Shown here in pieces: positions 54,911-64,000 of a stretch of 64,000 nt of DNA. The notes beneath the pieces were generated by a model, which searched no databases, was not told where the DNA came from, and saw nothing but the letters and a program-made list of their open reading frames with translations. How positions within the stretch are numbered: position 1 is the stretch's first letter; each line of letters opens with the position of its first letter. The position numbers were made by a program, and so were the translations under genes. This DNA is from Stieleria marina. Lineage in GTDB: Bacteria; Planctomycetota; Planctomycetia; Pirellulales; Pirellulaceae. The stretch is from NCBI GenBank assembly GCA_007741555.1, contig CP036526.1:1798001-1862000 (forward strand), given 5' to 3'.

Positions 54911-55852
54911 ATGTCCATGCCTGCTACTCCCAAGTCTGACGACGTCGTTTCGATCGCTACTCCGGTCGCCACCGAAGCAGTCGCCGAAGTTCCAGCAAAG
55001 TCATCGCGAGCCAAGACGACTCGTAAAAGCAGCGCGGCTCAGTCTCCGCTGGAGACGTATCTGCGTGAAATTAACGAGACCGCGCTGCTGAGCGCGCAAG
55101 AAGAGCAGGAGCTGGCTGGTCGAATTGAACAGGGTGACGTGGAAGCTCGCGACCGAATGGTGCGTGCCAATCTGCGGCTCGTGGTCAATATTTCGCGTGG
55201 CTACACCGGCAAAGGGCTGGGGCTGCAGGATTTGATCGAAGAAGGCAACCTGGGACTGCTGCGTGCCGTCGAAGGGTTTGATCCGACCGTGGGAACTCGG
55301 TTTAGCACTTACGCCAGCTACTGGATCAAGCAGTCGATCAAGCGAGCGTTGATCAACAGTGCCAAGACGATCCGTATTCCCGCCTACATGGTGGAACTGC
55401 TCAGTAAGTGGCGGCGTGCGACGGCGCGATTGAACGAAGAACTTGGTCGAACGCCCACCAATGAAGAAGTTGCCCGAGTACTTGGGTTGCCCAAGAAAAA
55501 GCTGCCGATCATTCGCAAAGCGATACGCATCAGCAACAGCACGCCTCAAAGCGATCAGAGCGAATCGGGTTGGTCGCTCGGCGAGATGGTTCAAGACGAG
55601 CGTCTCAAGGCGCCCGACGAAGCGATGTTGGACCACGACATTTTGCGTCACGCGATGGAGTTGTTGGGCGATTTGGACGAACGCGAAGAAACCGTTTTGC
55701 GACTGCGTTTCGGCCTGGGCGGAACCGAGCCAAAAACCTTGAAAGAAATCGGTGCCGAACTAGGGCTGACGCGAGAGCGTGTGCGACAGATCGAAACGGA
55801 AGCCCTCCGGCGTTTGGCCGATGGACTGACAGATCCCCGCGAGCGATTCTAA
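54911..55852 (+). CDS. RNA polymerase sigma-70 family factor, RpoD/RpoS-like (group 2 type)
   Basis: About 313 residues from the ATG at 54911. An Ala/Ser/Val-rich N-terminus precedes region 1.2 (SPLETYLREINETALLSAQE), region 2 (LRLVVNISRGYTGKGLGLQD, then FSTYASYWIKQSIKRALINS), region 3 (RATARLNEELGRTPTNEEVA) and region 4 (TLKEIGAELGLTRERVRQIE). Region 1.1 and the long non-conserved insert of a housekeeping RpoD are missing, so it is more likely a group-2 (RpoS/SigB-like) factor than the primary one. It would redirect RNA polymerase to a promoter set. A probable terminator follows at 55870. Divergent from the lactonase gene. Confidence 0.92.
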   Translation: MSMPATPKSDDVVSIATPVATEAVAEVPAKSSRAKTTRKSSAAQSPLETYLREINETALLSAQEEQELAGRIEQGDVEARDRMVRANLRLVVNISRGYTGKGLGLQDLIEEGNLGLLRAVEGFDPTVGTRFSTYASYWIKQSIKRALINSAKTIRIPAYMVELLSKWRRATARLNEELGRTPTNEEVARVLGLPKKKLPIIRKAIRISNSTPQSDQSESGWSLGEMVQDERLKAPDEAMLDHDILRHAMELLGDLDEREETVLRLRFGLGGTEPKTLKEIGAELGLTRERVRQIETEALRRLADGLTDPRERF

Positions 55853-55869
55853 GATGCTGGTTTCTAAAT

Positions 55870-55911
55870 AGCTTGGGCTAAAACGTCTGCGCCCAAGCTC
55901 TCTTGTCTCTT
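55870..55911 (+). terminator. Probable terminator after the sigma factor gene
   Basis: AGCTTGGGC, a 12-base loop, GCCCAAGCT: a perfect 9-bp stem 17 bases after the stop, followed by a T-rich CTCTTGTCTCTT run without a continuous U tract. Likely terminator, moderate strength. Confidence 0.6.
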
Positions 55912-56052
55912 GGGCTCTAGGTCGGTAGGCCTGCAAAGTGTGACCGAAACGGTGCTGTCAGCTGTACAGGGCATGCACGGACCAGTTGGTGTGACTAAAA
56001 TCTTGGGAATCTCTGTTCCCCGTTTTCGCACCTCTAGCATTCGAGAACTCGC

Positions 56053-57111
56053 ATGCCCCCCTTCGATCGCCAATTCTTTTGTTTGGTGTTTGTGTTCGCG
56101 TTGGTAACGACTCCCGCGCTTCGCGCCGACGATAAGCCGGCCGACGAATCTGCGAAACAGAAGCCAGCTGCCGCAGAGACCGCGACTCCAAAAGCAAAGA
56201 AGGACGCCACGCCAGCAGAAAAGAAGCCAGCGGACAAAGCCGCCGAGAAAAAGGCAGCCGACAAAAAGGCCGCAGCGAAGAAAGCCGCCGACAAGAAGGA
56301 GATGAAGAAGCCGGCCGAAAAGAAGAAAGAGGAGCCAAAGAAGATGGTTTCCGCTTTTCCGGACAAAGCTCTGGAAGAGGCTGTTAGGCACGAAGTTTTT
56401 GAAAAACGATACAACAAGCAGCCCATCACCGCCGAAGACGTTGCCAACATTTCGCGTGTGGTTGGCACGGGAAAGAAGATCAAGAGCTTGGAAGGCTTGC
56501 AGCACTGCCGCGTGTTGATGTTGATCGACTTGGCTGACAACGAAATTACTGATCTCAAGCCAATCGCAGATCTGAAGCGTTTGCAGTCGGTGACTCTGGC
56601 AGGCAACAAGATCAAAGATCTGAAGCCGATCGAAAACTTGACAGCGATGCAGTTGTTGGATTTGTCGCAAAACGAAATTGCGGATCTGTCGGCGCTGAAG
56701 AAAATGTCGAACCTGCGAACGTTGTACGTTGCCGACAATCAACTAAAAGATCTTTCGCCGATTGCTGGTTTGACCAAACTGTGGACCCTTGATGCATCGG
56801 GCAACCAACTGAAAGATCTCTCACCGGTCAGCAAATTGGGTTGGTTGACGACTTTGAAGATCGTCGGCAATCAGATCGAATCGCTCGCGCCTTTGTCGCA
56901 ACTGGATGATTTGGACATGCTGATTATGTCCAAGAACCAGGTCAGCGATTTGAAACCACTGGTCGAGATGTGTCGCAAAGACGCTGAGGGAGAACGACGG
57001 TTCGCGCCGTATTTGGACGTCTATTTAGGCGGCAATCCGATTGACGAAAAAGACAAGGCAGCGGCTACCAAAGAGCTGCGTTCGTTTGGCGTTGATGTCC
57101 ACGATAAATAG
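56053..57111 (+). CDS. Exported leucine-rich-repeat protein with Ala/Lys-rich linker
   Basis: 352 residues. A signal peptide (FFCLVFVFALVTTPALRAD) is followed by a roughly 70-residue Ala/Lys/Glu-rich linker (PADKAAEKKAADKKAAAKKA), then a capping helix and about seven 22-residue leucine-rich repeats of the internalin type (LADNEITDLKPIADLKRLQS, LAGNKIKDLKPIENLTAMQL, ADNQLKDLSPIAGLTKLWTL...). Such repeats bind protein partners. The basic linker is unlike the neighbours and may attach to cell-surface polymers. No catalytic motif. Starts at ATG 56053. Sigma factor gene upstream is in the same direction but has its own likely terminator. Confidence 0.87.
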   Translation: MPPFDRQFFCLVFVFALVTTPALRADDKPADESAKQKPAAAETATPKAKKDATPAEKKPADKAAEKKAADKKAAAKKAADKKEMKKPAEKKKEEPKKMVSAFPDKALEEAVRHEVFEKRYNKQPITAEDVANISRVVGTGKKIKSLEGLQHCRVLMLIDLADNEITDLKPIADLKRLQSVTLAGNKIKDLKPIENLTAMQLLDLSQNEIADLSALKKMSNLRTLYVADNQLKDLSPIAGLTKLWTLDASGNQLKDLSPVSKLGWLTTLKIVGNQIESLAPLSQLDDLDMLIMSKNQVSDLKPLVEMCRKDAEGERRFAPYLDVYLGGNPIDEKDKAAATKELRSFGVDVHDK

Positions 57112-57253
57112 GCCGGTTTGGCCGCGGGTAGCTGGCAAAAGCTGCTTTTGGCCTCGAAACGTTCATATTTACGGGCGTTTTCGCTGTTGGAGAGTTGTCT
57201 GCCCTCCAGATACACTCCGCTAGTCAATTTAGGACTTCGGAAAGGATTCTGGC

Positions 57254-58009
57254 GTGTCAACTTACGATATCAAAGCCTACGTTCGCGGGATGGTTCAGCG
57301 ATCCCCATTAGGCAGAACCCCCCTGGGCGGCAAGCACCGGCCGGATCACTCGGCCTCGTTGTTGAACAAGTACGGAATCGATGTCGTGTTTGATGTCGGC
57401 GCGAACAATGGCCAATACGGTCGGCAGATGACATCGATGGGTTGGCGTAGGCCGCTCGTGTCATTCGAGCCGTTGTCATCGGCCTTTCGAAAACTGCAGT
57501 CCAACGCGCGGCCGTTTCCTAATTGGCAGGCCGTCAATGTCGGGTTGGGGGCAACTGATGGTCAAGCTGATATCAACATCGCTGGCAATTCGCAAAGCAG
57601 TTCGTTTCGCGAAATCACGTCTGCGCACACCGATGCCGCTCCGACGTCGAAAACGATTGGTACCGAGACGGTCGAAATCCGCAAACTCGATTCCATCATC
57701 GATCAATACAGCAAACCAGACGACCGTTGTTTTTTGAAACTGGACGTTCAGGGGTTCGAGAAAGACGTGCTCGAAGGCGCGCTCAACTCGATGGACCGCG
57801 TAGTGGGGCTCCAAGCCGAAATGGCTTTGACGCCCCTATACGATGGCGAAACGCTGTTTCCTGAAATGGTCGAGTATCTCGAGAGCCTGGGCTATTGCAT
57901 GATGTGTGTCGGCGGCGTGTTTGCTGACGCACGCACCGGACAATTCGTTCAGCTCGAAGGCGTGTTCTACAAACAAAGCGAAGTCGGCCAGTTGAAACGA
58001 GTCGCGTAG
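57254..58009 (+). CDS. FkbM family methyltransferase
   Basis: 251 residues from the GTG at 57254. The SAM-binding motif is VDVVFDVGANNGQYGRQM near residue 38, then VSFEPLSSAFRKLQSNARPF, followed by a FkbM-type LKLDVQGFEKDVLEGALNSM near 160 and VVGLQAEMALTPLYDGETLF near 184. FkbM enzymes O-methylate sugars or other hydroxyls, often in surface polysaccharide modification. The substrate is unknown. It is flanked by the LRR gene upstream and convergent leuS downstream, without a clear pathway partner. Confidence 0.9.
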   Translation: MSTYDIKAYVRGMVQRSPLGRTPLGGKHRPDHSASLLNKYGIDVVFDVGANNGQYGRQMTSMGWRRPLVSFEPLSSAFRKLQSNARPFPNWQAVNVGLGATDGQADINIAGNSQSSSFREITSAHTDAAPTSKTIGTETVEIRKLDSIIDQYSKPDDRCFLKLDVQGFEKDVLEGALNSMDRVVGLQAEMALTPLYDGETLFPEMVEYLESLGYCMMCVGGVFADARTGQFVQLEGVFYKQSEVGQLKRVA

Positions 58010-58141
58010 AAGTCACGCGACGACTGGCTTGCGATCCGATCGACCACGCATGCTTAGGTCGAACGCCGGAGTCCACTTCAGTCTCGCGCCGGCCATCACT
58101 GTAAGAGCCTGCACGCGCAAACCAGCACCTGGCGCCGGCGA

Positions 58142-60991
58142 CTATTTGACCACCAGGTTGACCAATCGGCCTGGGACGGCGATCTGTTTGACGATGGTTT
58201 TTCCTTCGGTCTGTTTCTTGATCGCTTCATCGGCCAAGGCGGCTACGATCATCGCGTCTTTGCTGATGTCTGCTGCCACGCTGATCTTCGCTTTGACTTT
58301 GCCGTTGATCTGCACGGGGACTTCGATCGTGTCTTGAACCAAGGCCGATTCGTCCCAGGTTGGCCACGCTTGCAGTGCGATCGACTCTTTTTCGCCCAAG
58401 ATGCTCCACAGTTCTTCGCTGATGTGCGGCGCGTAGGGCGACAGCAAAATCAGAAACGTCTTGATGGCTGATTTGGGGCGTTGCTTCGATCGCGTAAAGT
58501 GGTTGGTGAACTCCATCATCCGCGCTATCGCCGTGTTAAAGCTCATCGCCTCGGTGTCTTCGGTCACCTTTTTAATCGTTTGGTGAAGCACCCGATTTTG
58601 TTCTTCATCACACTCGCCGTCGGTGAGTGCTGCGTTCAACACGATCTCGTCTGCTTCGTGGTCGATGGTCATTCGCCAAACGCGATCCAGGAAGTTCCGA
58701 ACGCCACCGACGCCGGTCATCACCCAAGGCTTGGTGGCTTCCAGCGGCCCCATGAACATCTCGTACAGACGGAGCGAATCGGCGCCAAATTCACGCACGA
58801 TCACATCCGGGTTGACCACATTACCGCGGCTCTTTGACATTTTATCGGCTTTGGCAAGCACTTTGACGTCCGTGCCTTTGACGAACGTCTGACCTTTGCG
58901 TTTTTCGGTTTGTTCGTCCGAAAGATCATCGGTGCTGCCGGCGGATTTCAAAATCACGGTCGTCTTTTCGCCGTCTTCGACTCGCGCACCGTCGATGCCC
59001 AGTTCTGCCAACTTGGACTGGGCTTTGCTGAATTCATCTTCGGTAACGTGGAACTGGGGCGACCCCAGAATCATGCCTTGATTGACCAGGCGGCCGAACG
59101 GTTCGGCACAGCTGACGTGTCCGCGATCGAACAGCACCTTGTGCCAAAATCGCGAGTACAGCAGGTGCAGCACGGCGTGCTCGGCACCGCCAACGTACAG
59201 ATCGACTGGCATCCAGGCTTTTTCTTTGGCCGGATCGATCAATGCGTCGCTGTTTTTGTTGTCGATGTAACGCAGGTAGTACCAGCACGAACCGGCCCAC
59301 TGCGGCATCGTATTGGTTTCGCGTCGGTAACGCGTGCCATCGATCGTGACGTGCAACCATTCGTCATCGGCTTTTGCCAACAACGGTTCAGGACGACCGT
59401 GCGGCTGGTAGTCTTTTAAATCGGGCAGACGAACAGGCAAATCGGCGACGTCAACGGCGCGGCGGATGCCGGTCGCGTTTCCGTCGGCGTCCAGTTCGTG
59501 CAAGATCGGAAACGGTTCGCCCCAGAATCGTTGGCGACTGAATAGCCAATCGCGAAGTTTGTAGTTAACCGCTTCGCTGCCCTGCCCTGCTTCGTTAAGC
59601 GATTGGGTGACGGCGGCTTTGACTTCGGCGGTGGATTGTCCATCGAACTGACCGCTGTTGATCGCTTTTCCTTCCGCGACAAAACAAACATCGCCCGACA
59701 ATATTTCGGCGTGTTGTTGATGATCCGCTGGCGGGTCGACGACGGGAATGATGTCTAGATTAAATGTCTTGGCAAATTCGAAGTCGCGTTCGTCGTGCGC
59801 CGGGACCGCCATGATCGCACCGGTGCCGTAGCCGGCCAGCACGTAGTCGGCGATCCAAATGGGGACGGGTTTTCCGTTGACCGGGTTGATTGCGTAACTG
59901 CCGGTAAAGACGCCGGTTTTTCCTTTGTCACTCCCGTCGGTCCGCTCGCGATCGCTTTTGAACGACGCTTTCTCGCAGTACTGTTTGACTTGATCGGCGT
60001 ACTGATCGGTCGTCAATGCACCCACGGTAGGGTGTTCAGGCGCGACGACCATGTAGGTCGCCCCGAACAATGTATCGGGCCGAGTCGTGTAAACACGCAG
60101 CGCCGAATCACCTGCTTCTGCTGGAAAGCCGGATGCCGCACGATCGGACTTCCATGCTTCCCGATCCGAGTCGCTGCCGATGTAGAAATCGACTTCCGCA
60201 CCCGTGCTGCGACCGATCCAGTCTTGCTGCAGTTTCTTGATGCCGGTGGGCCACTCCAGTTCATCCAAACCGTCCAGCAAGCGTTCTGCGTAGGACGTGA
60301 TTCGCAGCATCCACTGTCGCAGCGGAATGCGCTGGACGGGATGATCACCGCGGTCACTTTTGCCGTCGATGACTTCTTCGTTTGCCAAGACGGTGCCCAA
60401 GTTGGGGCACCAGTTGACCAAAGCTGCGTCTTCATAGGCCAAGCGATGCGAATCTCGGTACGCTTCGATGGCTTCGCGGCCACTTTGGGTGACGTCGTCG
60501 GGAATCGGCAGTTCGTCGATCGGGCGACCTACCTGTTTCTCTTCGTCGAACCAGGTGTCGTACAGGACCAGGAAGATGAACTGTGTCCAGCGATAGTAGT
60601 CTTCGTCGGTGGTCGACAACACGCGGTCCCAGTCGTAGCTGAAACCCAGGCTTTTCAGTTGCCGGGTGAAGTTGTCGATATTGCTTTGGGTTTGAATCCG
60701 CGGGTGTTCGCCCGTTTTGATCGCGTGCTCTTCGGCGGGCAATCCAAACGCGTCGAAGCCCATCGGATGCAAGACGCTTTCACCGCGAGCCCGCGCGAAT
60801 CGAGCGACAATGTCCGTCGCCGTATAGCCTTCGGGGTGTCCGACGTGCAGTCCATCGCCGCTGGGGTACGGGAACATGTCCAGCACGTAGCGTTTCTTTT
60901 TGCCGGGCATCTCGGGCGTCGCGAACGTGCGATTGGTTTCCCAGTAGGTTTGCCAGCGAGGCTCGATTTCGTTTGGGTTGTAGCGAGGCAT
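58142..60991 (-). CDS. leuS: Leucyl-tRNA synthetase
   Basis: About 949 residues from the ATG at 60991 ([20 protein letters not shown]); an upstream ATG at 61036 would add 15 unlikely residues. The HIGH motif is [20 protein letters not shown], followed by GWDAFGLP-like [20 protein letters not shown]. The editing domain shows [20 protein letters not shown] near 310 with the conserved TRPDT, and the late KMSKS motif is [15 protein letters not shown] near 745. The protein is longer than the usual 860 residues, mainly through the editing and leucine-specific insertions. It charges tRNA-Leu in the cytoplasm. No other tRNA synthetase is in the window. Confidence 0.97.
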   Translation of the reverse strand: MPRYNPNEIEPRWQTYWETNRTFATPEMPGKKKRYVLDMFPYPSGDGLHVGHPEGYTATDIVARFARARGESVLHPMGFDAFGLPAEEHAIKTGEHPRIQTQSNIDNFTRQLKSLGFSYDWDRVLSTTDEDYYRWTQFIFLVLYDTWFDEEKQVGRPIDELPIPDDVTQSGREAIEAYRDSHRLAYEDAALVNWCPNLGTVLANEEVIDGKSDRGDHPVQRIPLRQWMLRITSYAERLLDGLDELEWPTGIKKLQQDWIGRSTGAEVDFYIGSDSDREAWKSDRAASGFPAEAGDSALRVYTTRPDTLFGATYMVVAPEHPTVGALTTDQYADQVKQYCEKASFKSDRERTDGSDKGKTGVFTGSYAINPVNGKPVPIWIADYVLAGYGTGAIMAVPAHDERDFEFAKTFNLDIIPVVDPPADHQQHAEILSGDVCFVAEGKAINSGQFDGQSTAEVKAAVTQSLNEAGQGSEAVNYKLRDWLFSRQRFWGEPFPILHELDADGNATGIRRAVDVADLPVRLPDLKDYQPHGRPEPLLAKADDEWLHVTIDGTRYRRETNTMPQWAGSCWYYLRYIDNKNSDALIDPAKEKAWMPVDLYVGGAEHAVLHLLYSRFWHKVLFDRGHVSCAEPFGRLVNQGMILGSPQFHVTEDEFSKAQSKLAELGIDGARVEDGEKTTVILKSAGSTDDLSDEQTEKRKGQTFVKGTDVKVLAKADKMSKSRGNVVNPDVIVREFGADSLRLYEMFMGPLEATKPWVMTGVGGVRNFLDRVWRMTIDHEADEIVLNAALTDGECDEEQNRVLHQTIKKVTEDTEAMSFNTAIARMMEFTNHFTRSKQRPKSAIKTFLILLSPYAPHISEELWSILGEKESIALQAWPTWDESALVQDTIEVPVQINGKVKAKISVAADISKDAMIVAALADEAIKKQTEGKTIVKQIAVPGRLVNLVVK

Positions 60992-61193
60992 GTCGTTCGA
61001 GAGCGGTGCAGGAGGGGAGTGGTTCGCGAAGTGCAAATTCTATTGAATGGGCGCGGCTGCGTAAGGTGGACGCATTTGGCGTGTTTCACGGCTCTTTTTG
61101 ACCGTTTTACAATGGTTGGCACGCCGCAAGTCGGATTGAACTTGATCTGCACGCGACGCGGTGGTTACAGATCAAACGATGAGAAGGATCGCG

Positions 61194-62198
61194 ATGATCG
61201 ATTTCCACTGGCCAGCCACCTCAGGTGGCCGGTGGTCGACGCTGCGCCGACTGCGAAATGGTTTGCTCTTGGGACTGGTGCTGGCATCGCCGGTTGGGTG
61301 TCGGATGTCGGCACCCATCCACGTCTGGCAGCCACCGTTGATCGAATCGACAGTAGGCAAAAAGGTCGTGCTATCGGAAGTCGCCGGTCCGAAAAAGACG
61401 GCCGACCTGTTGCGAGAAAAGCTGATCGTGGGCGTGCCCAGTGACACGGGGCGAACGACCATTGTTTCGCAGCCCGTTCAGTTAGAACAAAGTGAAGCCA
61501 TTCGCTTGGTTTCGGCCACCGAAGACGCCCCCAGCGACATTGCATTGCAGGCAGCGGCGTCGCTGGAAGGTTACGACTATGTGCTGCGTGGCGAAATCTT
61601 GAAGGACCGAAGACCACCGAGTGTTCAGGCCAACGGAAAACGTTTGACGGTTTCCTGGAGACTGTCCGAACTGGGGGATTCGCAATCCCGTTCAGCGGAT
61701 CAGCGACGGGCGCGAGGTGCTCCGGTCGTGGTGGACCGCGAATCCGCCATCCAACGTTATCCTGACTTGGGACTGGTCGCCGATGAAGAGGTCGTTTTGG
61801 CGACAGCCGCAGTGCGTGACACTTATCGGCTCTTTACGCCTTCGACTCGCCGCGATGAAGTGACCCTTGCGATTCCCTATTTGATGCCGGGAAGTGCCGA
61901 GGTACGCCAAGGAAACATGGCAGCGCGGGCCGGACGATGGGATGAAGCCAAACGGATTTGGACTCAAGCCGCCGAAGATCATTCACTGCAGATCGCCGCG
62001 GTCCACAATTTGGCGTTAGCGGCGGCGGCGGCACAGGATTTTTCAACGGCAAAAACACTCGCTCGCAAAGCGATTCGACGACAGCCGACCAAACTGCACA
62101 AGCAAACGGCCATGTGGATCGAACGAATGCAGCGAGAGTATCACGAAGCGTTCGATCTTCCGGATCCGCCCGAGGGCTGGTTTTTGACCAAGGAGTAG
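61194..62198 (+). CDS. Lipoprotein with C-terminal TPR-like region, unknown
   Basis: About 334 residues from the ATG at 61194, chosen because AGAAGGA lies 5 bases upstream; the frame opens at a GTG at 61161. The N-terminus is hydrophobic and ends LASPVGCRMS, a lipobox. The middle (50-230) has a beta-rich look with KKVVLSEVAGPKKTADLL and LEGYDYVLRGEILKDRR, and the last 90 residues form TPR-like helices (GNMAARAGRWDEAKRIWTQA, HNLALAAAAAQDFSTAKTLA). It is likely anchored to a membrane on the outside. No family recognised. Divergent from leuS. Confidence 0.75.
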   Translation: MIDFHWPATSGGRWSTLRRLRNGLLLGLVLASPVGCRMSAPIHVWQPPLIESTVGKKVVLSEVAGPKKTADLLREKLIVGVPSDTGRTTIVSQPVQLEQSEAIRLVSATEDAPSDIALQAAASLEGYDYVLRGEILKDRRPPSVQANGKRLTVSWRLSELGDSQSRSADQRRARGAPVVVDRESAIQRYPDLGLVADEEVVLATAAVRDTYRLFTPSTRRDEVTLAIPYLMPGSAEVRQGNMAARAGRWDEAKRIWTQAAEDHSLQIAAVHNLALAAAAAQDFSTAKTLARKAIRRQPTKLHKQTAMWIERMQREYHEAFDLPDPPEGWFLTKE

Positions 62199-62283
62199 CC
62201 GACTCCAGCGTGCCGTGTAGACGACGCAGAATGCCAAAGGGCAGCCGGACGGCAGAACGCAGCTGGCCTGTTACGATAGGGGC

Positions 62284-62958
62284 ATGCGAACTTTACTTTT
62301 TGATATCGATGGCACGCTTCTGCTGACACACAACGGTGGGAGCAATGCGCTGCGGTTGGCGTTGGAGCAAGAGTTTGATTTGCTGGCCGCTCGCATCGAT
62401 GTTTCGTTTGGTGGCAGGACAGACCGATCGCTGTTGGCCGAATTACTGACGATCAATGGTTTGCCGGATCAAGACGAACTTCGCGAGCGACTTCGGCGGC
62501 GGTATTTGTCGGTGTTCCCCGAAGTGCTCAGCCAGTGCGGCGGTGAAGTCATGGCGGGCGTGCGAGGGCTGTTGGATCGCCTGCACGGAGAGCCTCTTGC
62601 GCGAACTTGTGCGATGACAGGAAACCTGACCGAAACGGGCGAAGAAAAACTCCGGCACTTCGATCTGCTGAAATACGTTCACTGGACTTCTGGCGGACAG
62701 TTCGATGAACACCGCGACGACTTGGCTCGCCGGACGGCCAAGATCATTGCCGATCGTCACGGCGATACGGCGGCGGACGACGTGGTGGTGATCGGCGACA
62801 CCGTGGCGGATGTCCGTTGCGGTCGCGTGATCGGGGCCAAGGTCATCGCCGTTTGCACTGGCAGCCACGACCGCGAAAAGTTGGAAGCGGAAAAACCAGA
62901 TGTGGTGTTGGATGACTTGTCCAATACTGACGCGGTGTTGGATCTACTATTGCAATGA
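62284..62958 (+). CDS. HAD family hydrolase (phosphoglycolate-phosphatase-like)
   Basis: 224 residues. LLFDIDGTLLLTHNGGSNAL at the N-terminus is HAD motif I (DxDGT), TCAMTGNLTETGEEKLRHFD near 117 holds the motif II region, and VVVIGDTVADVRCGRVIGAK near 174 is motif IV (GDxxxD). The cap region (LAARIDVSFGGRTDRSLLAE) resembles phosphoglycolate phosphatases and beta-phosphoglucomutases. It dephosphorylates a small metabolite; the substrate is not determined. Its stop overlaps the dinB start in an ATGA junction, so the two are translationally coupled. Confidence 0.88.
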   Translation: MRTLLFDIDGTLLLTHNGGSNALRLALEQEFDLLAARIDVSFGGRTDRSLLAELLTINGLPDQDELRERLRRRYLSVFPEVLSQCGGEVMAGVRGLLDRLHGEPLARTCAMTGNLTETGEEKLRHFDLLKYVHWTSGGQFDEHRDDLARRTAKIIADRHGDTAADDVVVIGDTVADVRCGRVIGAKVIAVCTGSHDREKLEAEKPDVVLDDLSNTDAVLDLLLQ

Positions 62959-64000
62959 TTCTGCACATCGACATGGACGCTTTTTATGCGGCCATCGAAC
63001 AACGCGATCAGCCGGAGTTGCGAGGCAAACCGGTCGTGGTCGGTGGCAGCAAGACAGGACGCGGAGTTGTCGCGGCGGCCAGTTATGAAGCACGCCGCTT
63101 TGGTATTCATAGCGCCATGCCGGGCCGACGCGCAGCGCAGCTTTGTCCGGACGCGATTTTTGTCCGCGGCAGGATCGATCACTACGCTGCGGTCGGACGC
63201 CAAGTCCGCGAAATCTTTCATCGATACACGCCGCTGGTGCAGCCGTTGTCGCTGGACGAAGCGTTTTTGGATGTGACCGGTTCGGCACGATTGCACGGCG
63301 ACGGGGTGACGATCGGTCACGCGATCAAGCAGGCGATCGCCAAGGAATTGAATTTGGTCGCTAGTGTCGGTGTCGCGCCGCTGAAATTCGTCGCCAAGAT
63401 TGCCAGTGACTTAGAAAAACCCAATGGATTTGTCGTGGTGCGGCCCGATGACGTGATCGCGTTTTTGGATCCGTTGCCCATCAAGCGGCTTTGGGGCGTT
63501 GGTCGTGTCGGGCAAGCGAACTTGAAGCAATCAGGGCTTCACCGGATCGGTGATATTCGTCGCAGTGATCGCGATGGTTTGGTGCGACGGTTTGGGAGTT
63601 GGGGCGACCACATTTGGAAGCTGGCCAATGCAATTGATCCGCGTGGCGTAGTGCCAGACCGCACCGCGAAACAGATCAGCCACGAACGCACGTTTTCGGT
63701 TGACATGACCGATGTCGAAATGCTTCGCGCCGTGGTAAGCCACTTGTGCGAACAAGTTTGTCATCGTTTGCGACATCATCACAGGCGATGCAAAACGGTG
63801 ACGCTGAAGTACCGCCGCGAGGATTTTCGGACGTACAGCCGTTCGCGAACACTGGCAACGGTGACCGATTCGACGTCGCAGATCATGGCGGTGGCCATGG
63901 AATTGCTTGCCGAAATGCGACAGGCTCAGCCGCGGCCAGTGCGGCTGATCGGTGTTTCCGCGGGAAGCCTGACGACTGGCGACCAAGCCGAGCAAATGTC
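62955..64000 (+). CDS. dinB: DNA polymerase IV (Y family), C-terminus outside window
   Basis: The frame is open from the ATG at 62955, which overlaps the HAD stop by four bases, to the window end, giving about 348 residues without a stop. MILHIDMDAFYAAIEQRDQP carries the first catalytic Asp residues, VVAAASYEARRFGIHSAMPG the fingers motif, and LSLDEAFLDVTGS the SxDE catalytic pair. ASVGVAPLKFVAKIASDLEK is the thumb-proximal motif, LWGVGRVGQANL the helix-hairpin-helix-like part, and KQISHERTFSVDM the start of the little finger. It is a low-fidelity lesion-bypass polymerase. Coupling to an HAD phosphatase is unusual; no lexA box was searched successfully. Confidence 0.92.
   Translation, partial: MILHIDMDAFYAAIEQRDQPELRGKPVVVGGSKTGRGVVAAASYEARRFGIHSAMPGRRAAQLCPDAIFVRGRIDHYAAVGRQVREIFHRYTPLVQPLSLDEAFLDVTGSARLHGDGVTIGHAIKQAIAKELNLVASVGVAPLKFVAKIASDLEKPNGFVVVRPDDVIAFLDPLPIKRLWGVGRVGQANLKQSGLHRIGDIRRSDRDGLVRRFGSWGDHIWKLANAIDPRGVVPDRTAKQISHERTFSVDMTDVEMLRAVVSHLCEQVCHRLRHHHRRCKTVTLKYRREDFRTYSRSRTLATVTDSTSQIMAVAMELLAEMRQAQPRPVRLIGVSAGSLTTGDQAEQM

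Noticed and set aside
55864-56742. 292-codon minus-strand frame over the LRR gene
   Set aside because: Its Leu/Phe/Arg-rich sequence arises from the antisense of the Ala/Lys-rich linker and leucine-rich repeats.
59795-61444. 549-codon plus-strand frame over leuS
   Set aside because: It lies antisense to leucyl-tRNA synthetase, has no domain resemblance and is low-complexity; leuS with HIGH and KMSKS motifs is the real gene.
1-64000. CRISPR arrays, insertion sequences, prophage and tRNA genes
   Set aside because: No regularly spaced repeats, transposase-like proteins, phage genes or clover-leaf sequences were recognised by reading; a tRNAscan and CRISPR search would be decisive.

Overview
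The window looks like chromosomal DNA of a marine-type planctomycete (Pirellulaceae/Rhodopirellula-like). Evidence seen directly: a DUF1549-type protein with a CxxCH motif, a DUF1559 protein with a prepilin N-terminus, two sulfatases, a DUF6807 (PmoA-like) protein, a VTC/DUF4956 pair, Tat-leader oxidoreductases, many Gfo/SMP-30/NHL-type proteins, sparse Shine-Dalgarno sequences, and GTG and TTG starts. No rRNA, tRNA, CRISPR array, insertion sequence or phage gene was recognised. The two edge genes (DUF1549 protein on the left, dinB on the right) are cut by the window.

Layout. 1-5.5 kb: DUF1549 protein, DUF6807 protein, SDR oxidoreductase, SMP-30 lactonase-like and NHL-repeat proteins. 5.6-8.3 kb: a TsaC/YrdC-LMW phosphatase fusion, rpiB and a DNA polymerase III delta' gene. 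8.4-19 kb (mostly minus strand): a membrane-anchored toroid protein, Gfo/Idh oxidoreductase, DoxX-like protein, zinc peptidase, a large beta-propeller/M28/PDZ peptidase, a small hypothetical and a DUF3500 protein. 19-25 kb: a TPR membrane protein, then a compact minus-strand exopolysaccharide set (Wzz-like, sugar transferase with degenerate GGDEF, polysaccharide deacetylase, WecG/TagA). 25.6-30.8 kb: methyltransferase, thyA, folA, then rpsM-rpsK-rpoA-rplQ, without rpsD, closed by a strong terminator.

31-37.7 kb: an orphan solute-binding lipoprotein, xylulokinase, then DUF4956, a VTC polyphosphate polymerase domain protein and a secreted protein resembling glucan water dikinases. 37.7-43.3 kb (minus): TIM-barrel isomerase, sodium:solute symporter, sulfatase and SGNH hydrolase. 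43.7-49 kb: a seven-heme cytochrome, a 21-bp tandem repeat, a DUF1559 pseudopilin-like protein, a GT39-TPR fusion and a small lipoprotein. 49-54.5 kb: a second sulfatase converging on a minus-strand trio (lactonase-like amidohydrolase, Zn-dependent polyol/aldonate dehydrogenase, UxaE-like epimerase) that could convert an L-sugar lactone to a hexuronate. 54.9-64 kb: sigma-70 family factor, LRR protein, FkbM methyltransferase, leuS, a lipoprotein, an HAD phosphatase and dinB.

Housekeeping blocks (translation, transcription, folate, replication) alternate with algal-polysaccharide-style catabolic genes. The best candidates for less-described biology are the lactone/L-galactonate-like catabolic trio, the TsaC-arginine-phosphatase-like fusion, the DUF4956-VTC-dikinase cluster, and the alpha operon that lacks rpsD but carries two perfect hairpins in its place.
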